Of a stretch of DNA of 64,000 nucleotides, positions 34,495 through 42,632 are shown piece after piece. This stretch comes from Chitinophagaceae bacterium (GTDB lineage Bacteria; Bacteroidota; Bacteroidia; Chitinophagales; Chitinophagaceae), in contig JAHBTJ010000016.1 of assembly GCA_019638595.1 (NCBI GenBank), positions 62,001 through 126,000 on the forward strand, written 5' to 3'. The position numbers and the translations under genes were made by a program. A model generated the notes under the pieces. That model was not told where the DNA came from, did no database searches, and saw only the letters and a program-made list of their open reading frames with translations. How positions within the stretch are numbered: the first letter of the stretch is position 1; every line of letters begins with the position of its first letter.

Positions 34495-35304
34495 ATGGCA
34501 TTCGTTAAGATTACCGAGCAGCCTTCGCCTTACCGTCACCTGGAAAAAATGTCGGTGACCGAGTTACTTACCAATATCAATCAAGAAGATAAAAAAGTAC
34601 CCGGAGCTATTGAAAAAGTGATACCGCAAATAGAAAAGCTGGTGATAGCTGCCGTGGATAAAATGCTGGCCGGGGGAAGATTGTTTTATATAGGAGCAGG
34701 CACCAGCGGCAGGCTGGCAATAGTAGATGCGAGCGAATGCCCGCCTACTTACGGCGTTTCGCCCGACCTGGTGATAGGCATTATAGCAGGTGGAAAAAAA
34801 GCCATGACGCAGCCTGTGGAGTTTGCAGAAGACAGCCTTACCCAGGGCTGGGATGACCTGAAAAAACACCATATCAATAAAAAGGATGTGGTGATAGGCA
34901 TTGCAGCCAGCGGAACAACACCTTATGTTATTGCCGCTTTAAAAACCTGCCGGCAAAACGGCATCATTACAGGCTGTATTACCAATAATCCCGGTTCGCC
35001 CTTAACCGGGCAGGCCGATTACCCGATAGCGATAGCCGTAGGCCCGGAGTTTGTAACCGGCAGCACGCGCATGAAAAGCGGAACTTCCCAAAAGCTGGTG
35101 CTGAATATGATCTCTACTTCGGTTATGGTACAGTTAGGCAGGGTAGAGGATAACAAAATGGTAAATATGCAGTTGAGCAATGAAAAGCTGTTTGACAGGG
35201 GCGCCAAAATGTTGATGGAAAAGCTGGGCATCAGCGATTACGAAAAAGCAAAGAAGCTGCTGATCAAACATGGCAGTGTAAAAAAAGCGATAGAAGCCGC
35301 ATAG
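34495..35304 (+). CDS. murQ: N-acetylmuramic acid 6-phosphate etherase
   Basis: A 269-residue MurQ with a SIS domain. Motifs: FYIGAGTSGRLAIVDASECP, PTYGVSPDLVIGIIAGGKKA, then AEDS, IGIAASGTTPYVIAAL, and GSTRMKSGTSQKLVLNM. Catalytic glutamates are likely E81 (in SECPPTYG) and E112 (in AEDS). It cleaves the lactyl ether to give GlcNAc 6-phosphate plus lactate. It forms, with the upstream kinase (64 nt away), a short wall-recycling operon. Cytoplasmic. Confidence 0.96.
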   Translation: MAFVKITEQPSPYRHLEKMSVTELLTNINQEDKKVPGAIEKVIPQIEKLVIAAVDKMLAGGRLFYIGAGTSGRLAIVDASECPPTYGVSPDLVIGIIAGGKKAMTQPVEFAEDSLTQGWDDLKKHHINKKDVVIGIAASGTTPYVIAALKTCRQNGIITGCITNNPGSPLTGQADYPIAIAVGPEFVTGSTRMKSGTSQKLVLNMISTSVMVQLGRVEDNKMVNMQLSNEKLFDRGAKMLMEKLGISDYEKAKKLLIKHGSVKKAIEAA

Positions 35305-35318
35305 TTCCGGTAACAAGG

Positions 35319-36695
35319 TTATATAGCCTTGCTGAAAACGGGGGTTTCTCCCGGCATGTTGCGTCTTTGCAGGTGGAGATCAAAAGCGCTGCAAATATTC
35401 CTGATAAAATAATTCCCCTTGGCTGTAAGTGTCAGCTCCCGGTCATTATATTCTACCAACCCGTCGGCGGCGGGTTGCTGCAGGCGGGGAAAACAAATGC
35501 TTTTTATCAGGGAAATATCGTCTGTATCAAATGTTGTATAACCATTGCAGGATATGTTTTTAATATAGCTGCGAAAACGGGTATCTTCTTTGTTCAGGAA
35601 ATATCCACGGGTAACCGGTAGTGTTCCGTTATTAATAGCTTCGTAATAATTATGCAGGGCTTTATTGTTTTGCGAGAATGCGTTCCCGGTATCGCTGATA
35701 GACGATACACCCAATCCCAGCAGCATGCCCGAATCCTGCACGGTATATCCCATAAAGTTCCTGTGCAATCTTCCCTGCTGTTTCGCTATATACAGCTCAT
35801 CTTCCGGCAATGCAAAATGATCCATGCCTATATCATGGTAACCGGCTGCCGAAAACAGTTGTTGTCCGTGCAGGTATAGCCGTATTTTTTCTTCGGCGGA
35901 GGGAAGGTCCGATTCATCGAACAAGCGTTGCGCCTTGCTGGTCCAGGGCACATGCGCGTAGCTGTAAAAGGCAATGCGTTCGGGCTTTAGCTCAATTACC
36001 GAACGAATGGTATCGTCAACGCTTTGTATGGTTTGCCGCGGCAGCCCGTAAATAAGATCAAAGTTCACGGAACTGAACCCGGCAGCCCTGGCATCTTCTG
36101 TGGCCCGTTTCACATTTTCCACAGGTTGTATACGGTTAATTACCTTTTGCACTACAGGATCCAGGTCCTGCACGCCATAGCTGATGCGCCTGAAACCCAG
36201 TAAAAATAATGTATCAAGATGTTGACGGGTGGTATTATTGGGGTGTCCTTCAATGCTGAAGATATGATGGGGATGAATGATGCTGCCGGTTAAAAATATT
36301 TTCAGCAGCCGTTCCAGGTTTTGAGGCGAAAAGAAAGTGGGGGTACCCCCGCCCAGGTGAATTTCCCGGATAACAGGTTTTTCACTCATTAGTTTCCTGT
36401 AAAGCCCCCATTCTTTTTCTATGGCGTCTATATAAGTATCTTCAGATGAATGATTGCGTGTAATTTTTTTATTACATCCGCAATACGTGCATAAGGTTTC
36501 GCAAAAGGGAAGATGAATATACAGGCTGATGCCACTGTTCCTGTTTTGTACAGCAAATTGTTCCGTAAAAACTTTTGTCCATGCCGCTATGCTGATCTGA
36601 TCTTCCCAGAAAGGAACGGTAGGGTAGCTGGTATAGCGTGGAACAGGTTGGTTATACCTTGTTATCAGTTCCGGGTCAATTGCTGAGTGCTCCAT
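35319..36695 (-). CDS. hemN: Oxygen-independent coproporphyrinogen III oxidase (radical SAM)
   Basis: A 458-residue radical-SAM enzyme of the HemN type. The cluster cysteines are C65, C69 and C72 in FCETLCTYCGC, with C74 adjacent, as in HemN proper rather than HemW. Downstream: EIHLGGGTPTFFSPQNL, RRISYGVQDLDPVVQKVINR and FSSVNFDLIYGLPRQT. The reaction decarboxylates two propionates of coproporphyrinogen III in heme synthesis without O2. The start overlaps the stop of the upstream VOC gene by 20 nt. Confidence 0.95.
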   Translation of the reverse strand: MEHSAIDPELITRYNQPVPRYTSYPTVPFWEDQISIAAWTKVFTEQFAVQNRNSGISLYIHLPFCETLCTYCGCNKKITRNHSSEDTYIDAIEKEWGLYRKLMSEKPVIREIHLGGGTPTFFSPQNLERLLKIFLTGSIIHPHHIFSIEGHPNNTTRQHLDTLFLLGFRRISYGVQDLDPVVQKVINRIQPVENVKRATEDARAAGFSSVNFDLIYGLPRQTIQSVDDTIRSVIELKPERIAFYSYAHVPWTSKAQRLFDESDLPSAEEKIRLYLHGQQLFSAAGYHDIGMDHFALPEDELYIAKQQGRLHRNFMGYTVQDSGMLLGLGVSSISDTGNAFSQNNKALHNYYEAINNGTLPVTRGYFLNKEDTRFRSYIKNISCNGYTTFDTDDISLIKSICFPRLQQPAADGLVEYNDRELTLTAKGNYFIRNICSAFDLHLQRRNMPGETPVFSKAI

Positions 36696-37131
36696 AAGCT
36701 GTAAATTTCCGCGAACCCCGTTGCAGGCGGTATGATATTGATTGACAGCGGAGATGATTTTTGTCAGTCTTCACAAATTCCCCAAAATGCCAGAGAATAC
36801 CCGAAGGGTCGTGCACAAAACATTCGCTGCCCCAGTCAAGCTGCCGCACGGGCGTAAGCCGTACTGTATTGTACTTAGCCGGAAGGTTCAGCGTTTGCAG
36901 CTCATTCCAGAAGCGGTGTACATCTTCCACTTCCATGAACAGCATGGTATTGTCTACCCATTCTTTCACGTACGCGTCCTGCAAATAAAAGCCTAATCCC
37001 TGGCTGCGGAAGTAAGACATATCCGGGGTTATAATTTTTTCCTCGAAGCCCAGGTCGCGGTAAAAGCTGCGCGATACTTCAAAATCCTGCGCTCCTATAA
37101 ACGGGCGAATGGAGATTCCTTTGTGTTGCAT
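36676..37131 (-). CDS. VOC (glyoxalase/bleomycin-resistance fold) family protein
   Basis: About 151 residues from ATG 37131 (MQHKGISIRPFIGAQDFEVS). The VOC fold shows as the strand and helix FIGAQDFEVSRSFYRDLGFE, then EVEDVHRFWNEL and the closing ECFVHDPSGILWHFGEF. Members bind a metal and act on small molecules or bind antibiotics; no specific substrate is evident. The last codons run into hemN, so the two are likely one transcript. The C-terminal 30 residues after GEFVKTDK are basic and look less conserved. Confidence 0.82.
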   Translation of the reverse strand: MQHKGISIRPFIGAQDFEVSRSFYRDLGFEEKIITPDMSYFRSQGLGFYLQDAYVKEWVDNTMLFMEVEDVHRFWNELQTLNLPAKYNTVRLTPVRQLDWGSECFVHDPSGILWHFGEFVKTDKNHLRCQSISYRLQRGSRKFTAYGALSN

Positions 37132-37264
37132 GCTGTATTGAATTTGAACGGCGTGGTATAATATCCTGTCCGCAAATGTAATCATACATTTTTTCACCCT
37201 GCAATTATGGAGTAGATGATAAAAAATCTGTTATCTCAAAACAATTCTCCGCTTATCTTGCAGC

Positions 37265-38656
37265 ATGATGCAATGGCAACAGTTGTACAGTGCCCGCCGG
37301 AGCGGTGCGGAAAAAAGAACAGCCTCTTCTATCCCGCAGGTACGCACCTCATTTGTGCGTGATTATGACCGGCTGATTTTTTCGTCGGCTTTCAGGCGGT
37401 TACAAAATAAAACCCAGGTATTTCCTTTACCCGGCGCCGTGTTTGTGCACAACAGGCTAACGCACAGCCTGGAAGTAAGCAGTGTAGGGCGCAGTTTGGG
37501 TAAAGCCATCGGCGATGCCATTGCTGATAAATATGCTCACGAAGGCGGCGATTTTGCTGAGTTTTATAAATACGAGCTGCCTTCGGTAATTGCGGCGGGC
37601 TGCCTGGCGCATGATATTGGAAACCCGCCGTTCGGGCACAGCGGGGAAGACGCTATCCGCATTTTTTTCAGGGAACTGGAAGGAGAGGCCCGGAAAAGGT
37701 TTGAAGGGGAGCTAACCGAAGCGCAACAACGCGATCTTTGTTTTTTTGAAGGCAACGCGAATGCTTTCCGTACACTTACGCATCCTTTCAACGAAGATAG
37801 GCAGGGTGGCTTTCAGCTAACCTATGCTACTTTGGCAAGCATTATCAAATACCCCTGCGATTCCGCAGCAGGATTTAATAAGCAACGCCTTGTCACCAAA
37901 AAATCCGGTTTCTTTTCAACCGAAACCGCTATCTACCTGAGTATAGCGGAAGAGCTGCAGATACCCCGTTTGGATGAAGAGCGGCTGGTATTTTCCAGGC
38001 ATCCTTTCGTGTTTTTGGTAGAGGCAGCCGATGATATTTGTTACCGTATCATTGATTTTGAAGACGCGCACCGGTTGGGTATTATTTCTATTGATACCGT
38101 AGCTGCCCAGTTCCTGGCTTTTTTTAATGAAGAAAAAGGATACGATGCCCGTGATAAGGTAGAAGGGATCTTAAAAAGTATAAAAGACGATAATAAAAAG
38201 ATACAATTTCTGCGTGCCCGCGTGATCAACCTGCTGGTGCAAAAGTTATGTGATATCTTCATGCGGCACGAAGCCGCCTTGCTGAACGGCGGGCTTGATC
38301 ATTCTTTGATAGACCTGTTGCCGGAGGAACAATCGGCTATCATAAAAGAAATAGACCGGTACTCTTACGCTCATATCTATAATCACCGGTCGGTGGTAGA
38401 GATTGAACTGGCGGGCTATACCGTTATAGGCTACCTGCTGAAAGAGTTTGTGTATGCTGTGCTGAATCCCCAAAGCTCCAAAGCCAAAAAGCTGTTGCAA
38501 CTGATCCCGGTACAGTTCGGTGTTTCTGCCGGCGAAGAACGCTTGTTTGTGAATTTACTGGGTGTAACAGACTATATAGCCGGTATGACGGATTTGTACG
38601 CGCTGGAGCTTTATCATAAAATGACGGGGAATAGCTTTTCCGCGGCAGGCTTATAG
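37265..38656 (+). CDS. dgt: Deoxyguanosinetriphosphate triphosphohydrolase (dGTPase-like)
   Basis: A 463-residue HD-domain enzyme. The metal-binding residues are H67 in NRLTHSLEVSSVGR and H116-D117 in CLAHDIGNPPFGHSGEDA. An N-terminal part with RTSFVRDYDRLIFSSAFRRL and the later VEAADDICYRIIDFEDAHRL complete the dGTPase pattern. It hydrolyses dGTP (or dNTPs) to nucleoside and triphosphate and so controls nucleotide pools, and in some bacteria affects phage infection. It stands alone, divergent from the VOC/hemN unit. Confidence 0.93.
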   Translation: MMQWQQLYSARRSGAEKRTASSIPQVRTSFVRDYDRLIFSSAFRRLQNKTQVFPLPGAVFVHNRLTHSLEVSSVGRSLGKAIGDAIADKYAHEGGDFAEFYKYELPSVIAAGCLAHDIGNPPFGHSGEDAIRIFFRELEGEARKRFEGELTEAQQRDLCFFEGNANAFRTLTHPFNEDRQGGFQLTYATLASIIKYPCDSAAGFNKQRLVTKKSGFFSTETAIYLSIAEELQIPRLDEERLVFSRHPFVFLVEAADDICYRIIDFEDAHRLGIISIDTVAAQFLAFFNEEKGYDARDKVEGILKSIKDDNKKIQFLRARVINLLVQKLCDIFMRHEAALLNGGLDHSLIDLLPEEQSAIIKEIDRYSYAHIYNHRSVVEIELAGYTVIGYLLKEFVYAVLNPQSSKAKKLLQLIPVQFGVSAGEERLFVNLLGVTDYIAGMTDLYALELYHKMTGNSFSAAGL

Positions 38657-38733
38657 AGGATTATTATACACCTGGATATTAACCAGGAGGTTTGCATTAT
38701 GGTTTTATGAATTCATTCATATAAAATTACAAA

Positions 38734-40041
38734 ATGAAGTATCATACAATGCTGTTGTTAATGGGATTAGCGCTCTTCGTTTCCGTGGAGCCGGTATTCT
38801 GTTATGATAATATCCGTAATAAAGATACCACCGTAATTGTTCCCCTGGGCGGCAATACATGGTGCAGGCCGTGTAATGACAGAAGCCAACTGGTTACAAA
38901 ACAGGGCATACAAAATTGGTCGGAAAAAGAGGTGGAGTTCGATACCTGGGTAAGGATCAGCCGGCCGGGTGTGATAAAATTAGAAGTGGAAGCTAAAACA
39001 GATAAAGAAGGAACGATTCAGGTATCGGTTGCGGGCACCCTCAAAAAGGTTACGGTAAAAGGCGTTGAAATTAAAATGTACAATGCCGGTGAGTTTGTTG
39101 TAAAAGATACCGGTTACATCAACATTACTGTTACGGGATTACAAAAGAAGGGAAACTGTTTTGCTGATATAGCTGCTTATCATTTAAGCGGAAGCACCAT
39201 CAATGCACAAACCGCGTTTGTAAAAAATAATGAAGGCAATTTTTTTTACTGGGGCAGGAGAGGACCTTCTGTTCACCTGAATTATCCATTTGCAGACAGC
39301 ATACAGGCAGCGTGGTATTACAACGAAATTACGGTGCCTGAAAAACAGGATGTAACAGGATCTTATTTTATGGCCAATGGTTTTGCCGAAGGTTACTTTG
39401 GCATACAGGTAAATTCGCCCACGGAAAGACGAGTTCTTTTTTCTGTATGGAGCCCTTTTTCAACCGACGATCCAACATCAATACCGGAAGATATGCGCAT
39501 CCGTTTATTAAAGAAGGGAGAGGGCGTTTACACCGGTGAGTTTGGAAATGAAGGGGCAGGCGGACAGAGTTATTTACGTTACAACTGGAAAGCGGGAGTA
39601 ACCTATAAATTTTTATTACACGGCGTGCCCGATGGAAAGGGCAATACGGTATATACCGCTTACTTCTTTGCACCGGAAAAAGAAGAATGGATACTGATCG
39701 CTTCTTTTGAAAGGCCAAAAACCGGTACCTGGCTCAAGCGCTTTCATTCCTTTCTTGAAAACTTTATCCCCGCCCGGGGAAACATATCCAGGGAAGTATT
39801 ATTCGGCAATCAATGGATCCGCACCAGCGCCGGGCAATGGATTGAACTAACACAGGCTGTGTTTACCTACGATAATACTGCCGCCAAAGGCTATAGGATG
39901 GATTATGCAGGCGGCTTACGGGGTAACAGGTTTTACCTGAAAAACTGTGGATTCTTTAATGAGTATACAGGCTACAGGTCCACTTTTCAGAGAAAGGCTG
40001 ATGCAAAGATGCCTGAGATCAACTTTACTACTTTGCCCTGA
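38734..40041 (+). CDS. Secreted DUF3472 protein with N-terminal DUF5077-like domain
   Basis: A 435-residue protein with signal peptide (residues 1-23, ending EPVFCYD). The N-terminal 130 residues look like a carbohydrate-binding-type jelly roll (DUF5077: VIVPLGGNTWCRPCND, VEFDTWVRISRPGVIKLEVE). The rest fits DUF3472 (FFYWGRRGPSVHLNYPF, then AAWYYNEITVPEKQDVTGSY). The family is common in polysaccharide loci but its activity is unknown. It precedes a GH95 fucosidase on the same strand. A hairpin CCTGGATATTAACCAGG (38671-38687) and GAGGTTTG, near a -7 box, lie just upstream. Confidence 0.83.
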   Translation: MKYHTMLLLMGLALFVSVEPVFCYDNIRNKDTTVIVPLGGNTWCRPCNDRSQLVTKQGIQNWSEKEVEFDTWVRISRPGVIKLEVEAKTDKEGTIQVSVAGTLKKVTVKGVEIKMYNAGEFVVKDTGYINITVTGLQKKGNCFADIAAYHLSGSTINAQTAFVKNNEGNFFYWGRRGPSVHLNYPFADSIQAAWYYNEITVPEKQDVTGSYFMANGFAEGYFGIQVNSPTERRVLFSVWSPFSTDDPTSIPEDMRIRLLKKGEGVYTGEFGNEGAGGQSYLRYNWKAGVTYKFLLHGVPDGKGNTVYTAYFFAPEKEEWILIASFERPKTGTWLKRFHSFLENFIPARGNISREVLFGNQWIRTSAGQWIELTQAVFTYDNTAAKGYRMDYAGGLRGNRFYLKNCGFFNEYTGYRSTFQRKADAKMPEINFTTLP

Positions 40042-40182
40042 AACAGGGTTGTATTCCAGGTTGGGCGCATCTAAAATTGTCGCGTTGAAAGTGGTTGGTG
40101 GAGACACCATACCAGCGACAAAAATGCATTCTCCAGGTTGTTTGCATATAAGCCGTATCTTGGTAAACATAAAAGCGTTACT

Positions 40183-42519
40183 ATGCGACTGTTCTTTTTA
40201 TTTGTTATGCTGGCTTTTACTAATGCAACAAAAGCACAGCAAAAAGATCTCGAACTCTGGTATAAGCAACCTGCCGCGGCGTGGACGGATGGTATGCCGG
40301 TCGGCAATGGCAGAATAGGGGCCATGGTATTCGGCAAATACGATAAAGAATGCATCCAGTTGAACGAGGAGAGTGTATGGGCCGGAAGCAAGATCAATAA
40401 CAACAATAAAAATGCAGCGAAGCATTTACCTGAAATACAAAGCGCTATTTTTAAGGGAGAATATAAAAAGGCGCTGCAGCTCGCGTCTGAATACATGGTT
40501 GGCACTCCCCCCAGGGTCCGTTCTTACCAGCCCTTGGGTAACCTGTATATTCATTTTGGAGATACGGGTACACCTGACCGTTATAAAAGAGCTCTCAATT
40601 TAAATACCGGGGTAGCTACTACCACTTTTGAAGCTGCCGGCAATACAATTACACAGGAAGTATATGTTTCCGCACCAGGTGATGTGATGGTCGTTACCAT
40701 CCGTGCTGTTAAGCCTTTGAACCTGTATGTTGAGCTGTTGCGCGAACGGGATGTGAATGAATATAAAGTTTCGGGTAAGGATCTTGCGTATTATACCGGG
40801 CAGATCATTGACCAGGAAGATTCATTGACAGGCCCCGGCGGTAAGCACATGCGTTTCGCCGGCGCTATGCAATTGCTTGCTGCAAATGGTAAGGCGGAGC
40901 CTGTTGCGGGCGATACATCGGCAGGCTACCGTTTTGAAGCGGTTACAAATGTCAGCCTTGCTGTTACGGGAGCTACCGACTATAACCTGGACTTACTGGA
41001 TACCGATGCCCGTATAGATCCAATAGCTGTGTGCCTGAAAAAATTATCGAATGCCGCTGCTGTTCCGGTGACCGCTTTAAAGGAACAGCATATAAAAGAG
41101 CACCGAAGTTATTTTGAACGTGTGCAATTCAATTTAGGCAATCGTAGTAATGATAGCATTCCTACCGATGAACGGTTGAGCCGGGTAAAAGCCGGTGCGT
41201 TGGATCATGGATTGATTGTATTGTATTACCAGTTTGGCCGTTATTTATTGATGGGCTCTTCCCGCGGGCCTGCTACCTTGCCTGCCAACCTGCAGGGCAT
41301 CTGGAACAATTTATACAATGCGCCGTGGAACGCGGATTTTCATACCAATATCAACCTGCAAATGAATTACTGGCCTGCTGAAACAGGCAATCTTCCCGAG
41401 ACTGTTTTGCCTTTAGCGCGTTTCATGAAAAAGCTGACCGTACCCGGTACTGTTACTGCAAAAGAAATGTACAATGCAGATGGCTGGACGCTGCACCATC
41501 TTACCGATGTGTATGGCAGAACCGGTGTAGCCGATGGGGTATGGGGCGTTTCTCCGATGGCTGGTCCCTGGATGACATTTCCGCTTTACCGGCATTACGA
41601 GTTTACGGGTGATAAGAAGTATTTGAAAGATATTGCCTACCCTGTTATGAAAGGATCGGTTCAGTTTGTGCTGGACTTTCTCATTCAGTCTCCCGGGGGA
41701 TACCTTGTAACCAACCCGTCCCACTCCCCGGAAAATGCCTTTTTTGTGCCGGGCAGCAATAAGCGGGAAACATCACAGTTGTCGTACGCCACTACGATTG
41801 ATATAGAAATTATACAGGGCTTGTTTAACAATTTTATAGAGGCGGCTACTGTGCTGAATATGGATGCGGATTGGGTGCAGAAAGTAAAAGCCGCTGCCAG
41901 GCAATTGCCTCCCATAAAGATCGGCGCCAACGGAACCATACAGGAATGGATAGAGGATTTTGAAGAAGTGGAGCCCGGGCACAGGCATACGTCCCATTTA
42001 CTGGGTTTATATCCTCTTAACCTGATATCATTGCATACTCCGGAGCTGTTTGCGGCAGCGGAAAAAACCATAGAAAGAAGGCTTGCTAACGGTGGCGGGC
42101 ACACGGGCTGGAGCAAAGCGTGGATCATTAATTTTTACGCCCGTTTATTGAACGGGAATGAGGCCGGACAACAGGTACAATCGTTGCTGCAAAAAAGTAC
42201 TTTGATCAGCCTGCTAAGTACGCATCCGCCTTTCCAGATTGATGGCAATTTTGGCGGCTCTGCCGGTATTGCCGAAATGTTATTACAATCGCACAACAAA
42301 GAGCTTCATATACTGCCTGCCCTGCCCGGTGCATGGCCATCAGGAAGTGTCAAAGGCTTGCGTGCCCGGGGAGGTTATGGCGTTGATATACAATGGGAGA
42401 ACGGCGCCCTGCAAATGCTGGGCATACAGGCGGCAGCAGCCGGCACAGTTAAAATACGGTATAAGGATAAACTGGTGGAACGCAGGCTTGTAAAAGGTTT
42501 CAATAAAGTTGTATTATAA
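40183..42519 (+). CDS. Glycoside hydrolase family 95, alpha-L-fucosidase/galactosidase type
   Basis: About 778 residues from ATG 40183, which gives the signal peptide MRLFFLFVMLAFTNATKAQQ; an upstream ATG at 40138 adds a charged stretch and is less likely. GH95 features: WTDGMPVGNGRIGAMVFG at the N-terminus, QLNEESVWAG, PANLQGIWNNLYNAPWNADF, HTNINLQMNYWPAETGNL, and GHRHTSHLLGLYPLN with the late GWSKAWIINFYARL. GH95 enzymes invert alpha-1,2-linked L-fucose or L-galactose from plant xyloglucan or host glycans. Periplasmic. Convergent with the sensor gene downstream. Confidence 0.93.
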   Translation: MRLFFLFVMLAFTNATKAQQKDLELWYKQPAAAWTDGMPVGNGRIGAMVFGKYDKECIQLNEESVWAGSKINNNNKNAAKHLPEIQSAIFKGEYKKALQLASEYMVGTPPRVRSYQPLGNLYIHFGDTGTPDRYKRALNLNTGVATTTFEAAGNTITQEVYVSAPGDVMVVTIRAVKPLNLYVELLRERDVNEYKVSGKDLAYYTGQIIDQEDSLTGPGGKHMRFAGAMQLLAANGKAEPVAGDTSAGYRFEAVTNVSLAVTGATDYNLDLLDTDARIDPIAVCLKKLSNAAAVPVTALKEQHIKEHRSYFERVQFNLGNRSNDSIPTDERLSRVKAGALDHGLIVLYYQFGRYLLMGSSRGPATLPANLQGIWNNLYNAPWNADFHTNINLQMNYWPAETGNLPETVLPLARFMKKLTVPGTVTAKEMYNADGWTLHHLTDVYGRTGVADGVWGVSPMAGPWMTFPLYRHYEFTGDKKYLKDIAYPVMKGSVQFVLDFLIQSPGGYLVTNPSHSPENAFFVPGSNKRETSQLSYATTIDIEIIQGLFNNFIEAATVLNMDADWVQKVKAAARQLPPIKIGANGTIQEWIEDFEEVEPGHRHTSHLLGLYPLNLISLHTPELFAAAEKTIERRLANGGGHTGWSKAWIINFYARLLNGNEAGQQVQSLLQKSTLISLLSTHPPFQIDGNFGGSAGIAEMLLQSHNKELHILPALPGAWPSGSVKGLRARGGYGVDIQWENGALQMLGIQAAAAGTVKIRYKDKLVERRLVKGFNKVVL

Positions 42520-42632
42520 ACCGCACATCCTTCAATCCTTTGTGAATAACTGTTTCGTATTTTCAGGAATAAGCCAGGCATATAAGGAAAGACCGATAGC
42601 TCCCGGACATTGTATCATACACTAAAGCGCTT

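Noticed and set aside
41685-42128. A 147-codon minus-strand frame inside the GH95 gene
   Set aside because: Shadow of a well-supported gene, with a Ser/Cys/Pro-rich composition typical of antisense frames.
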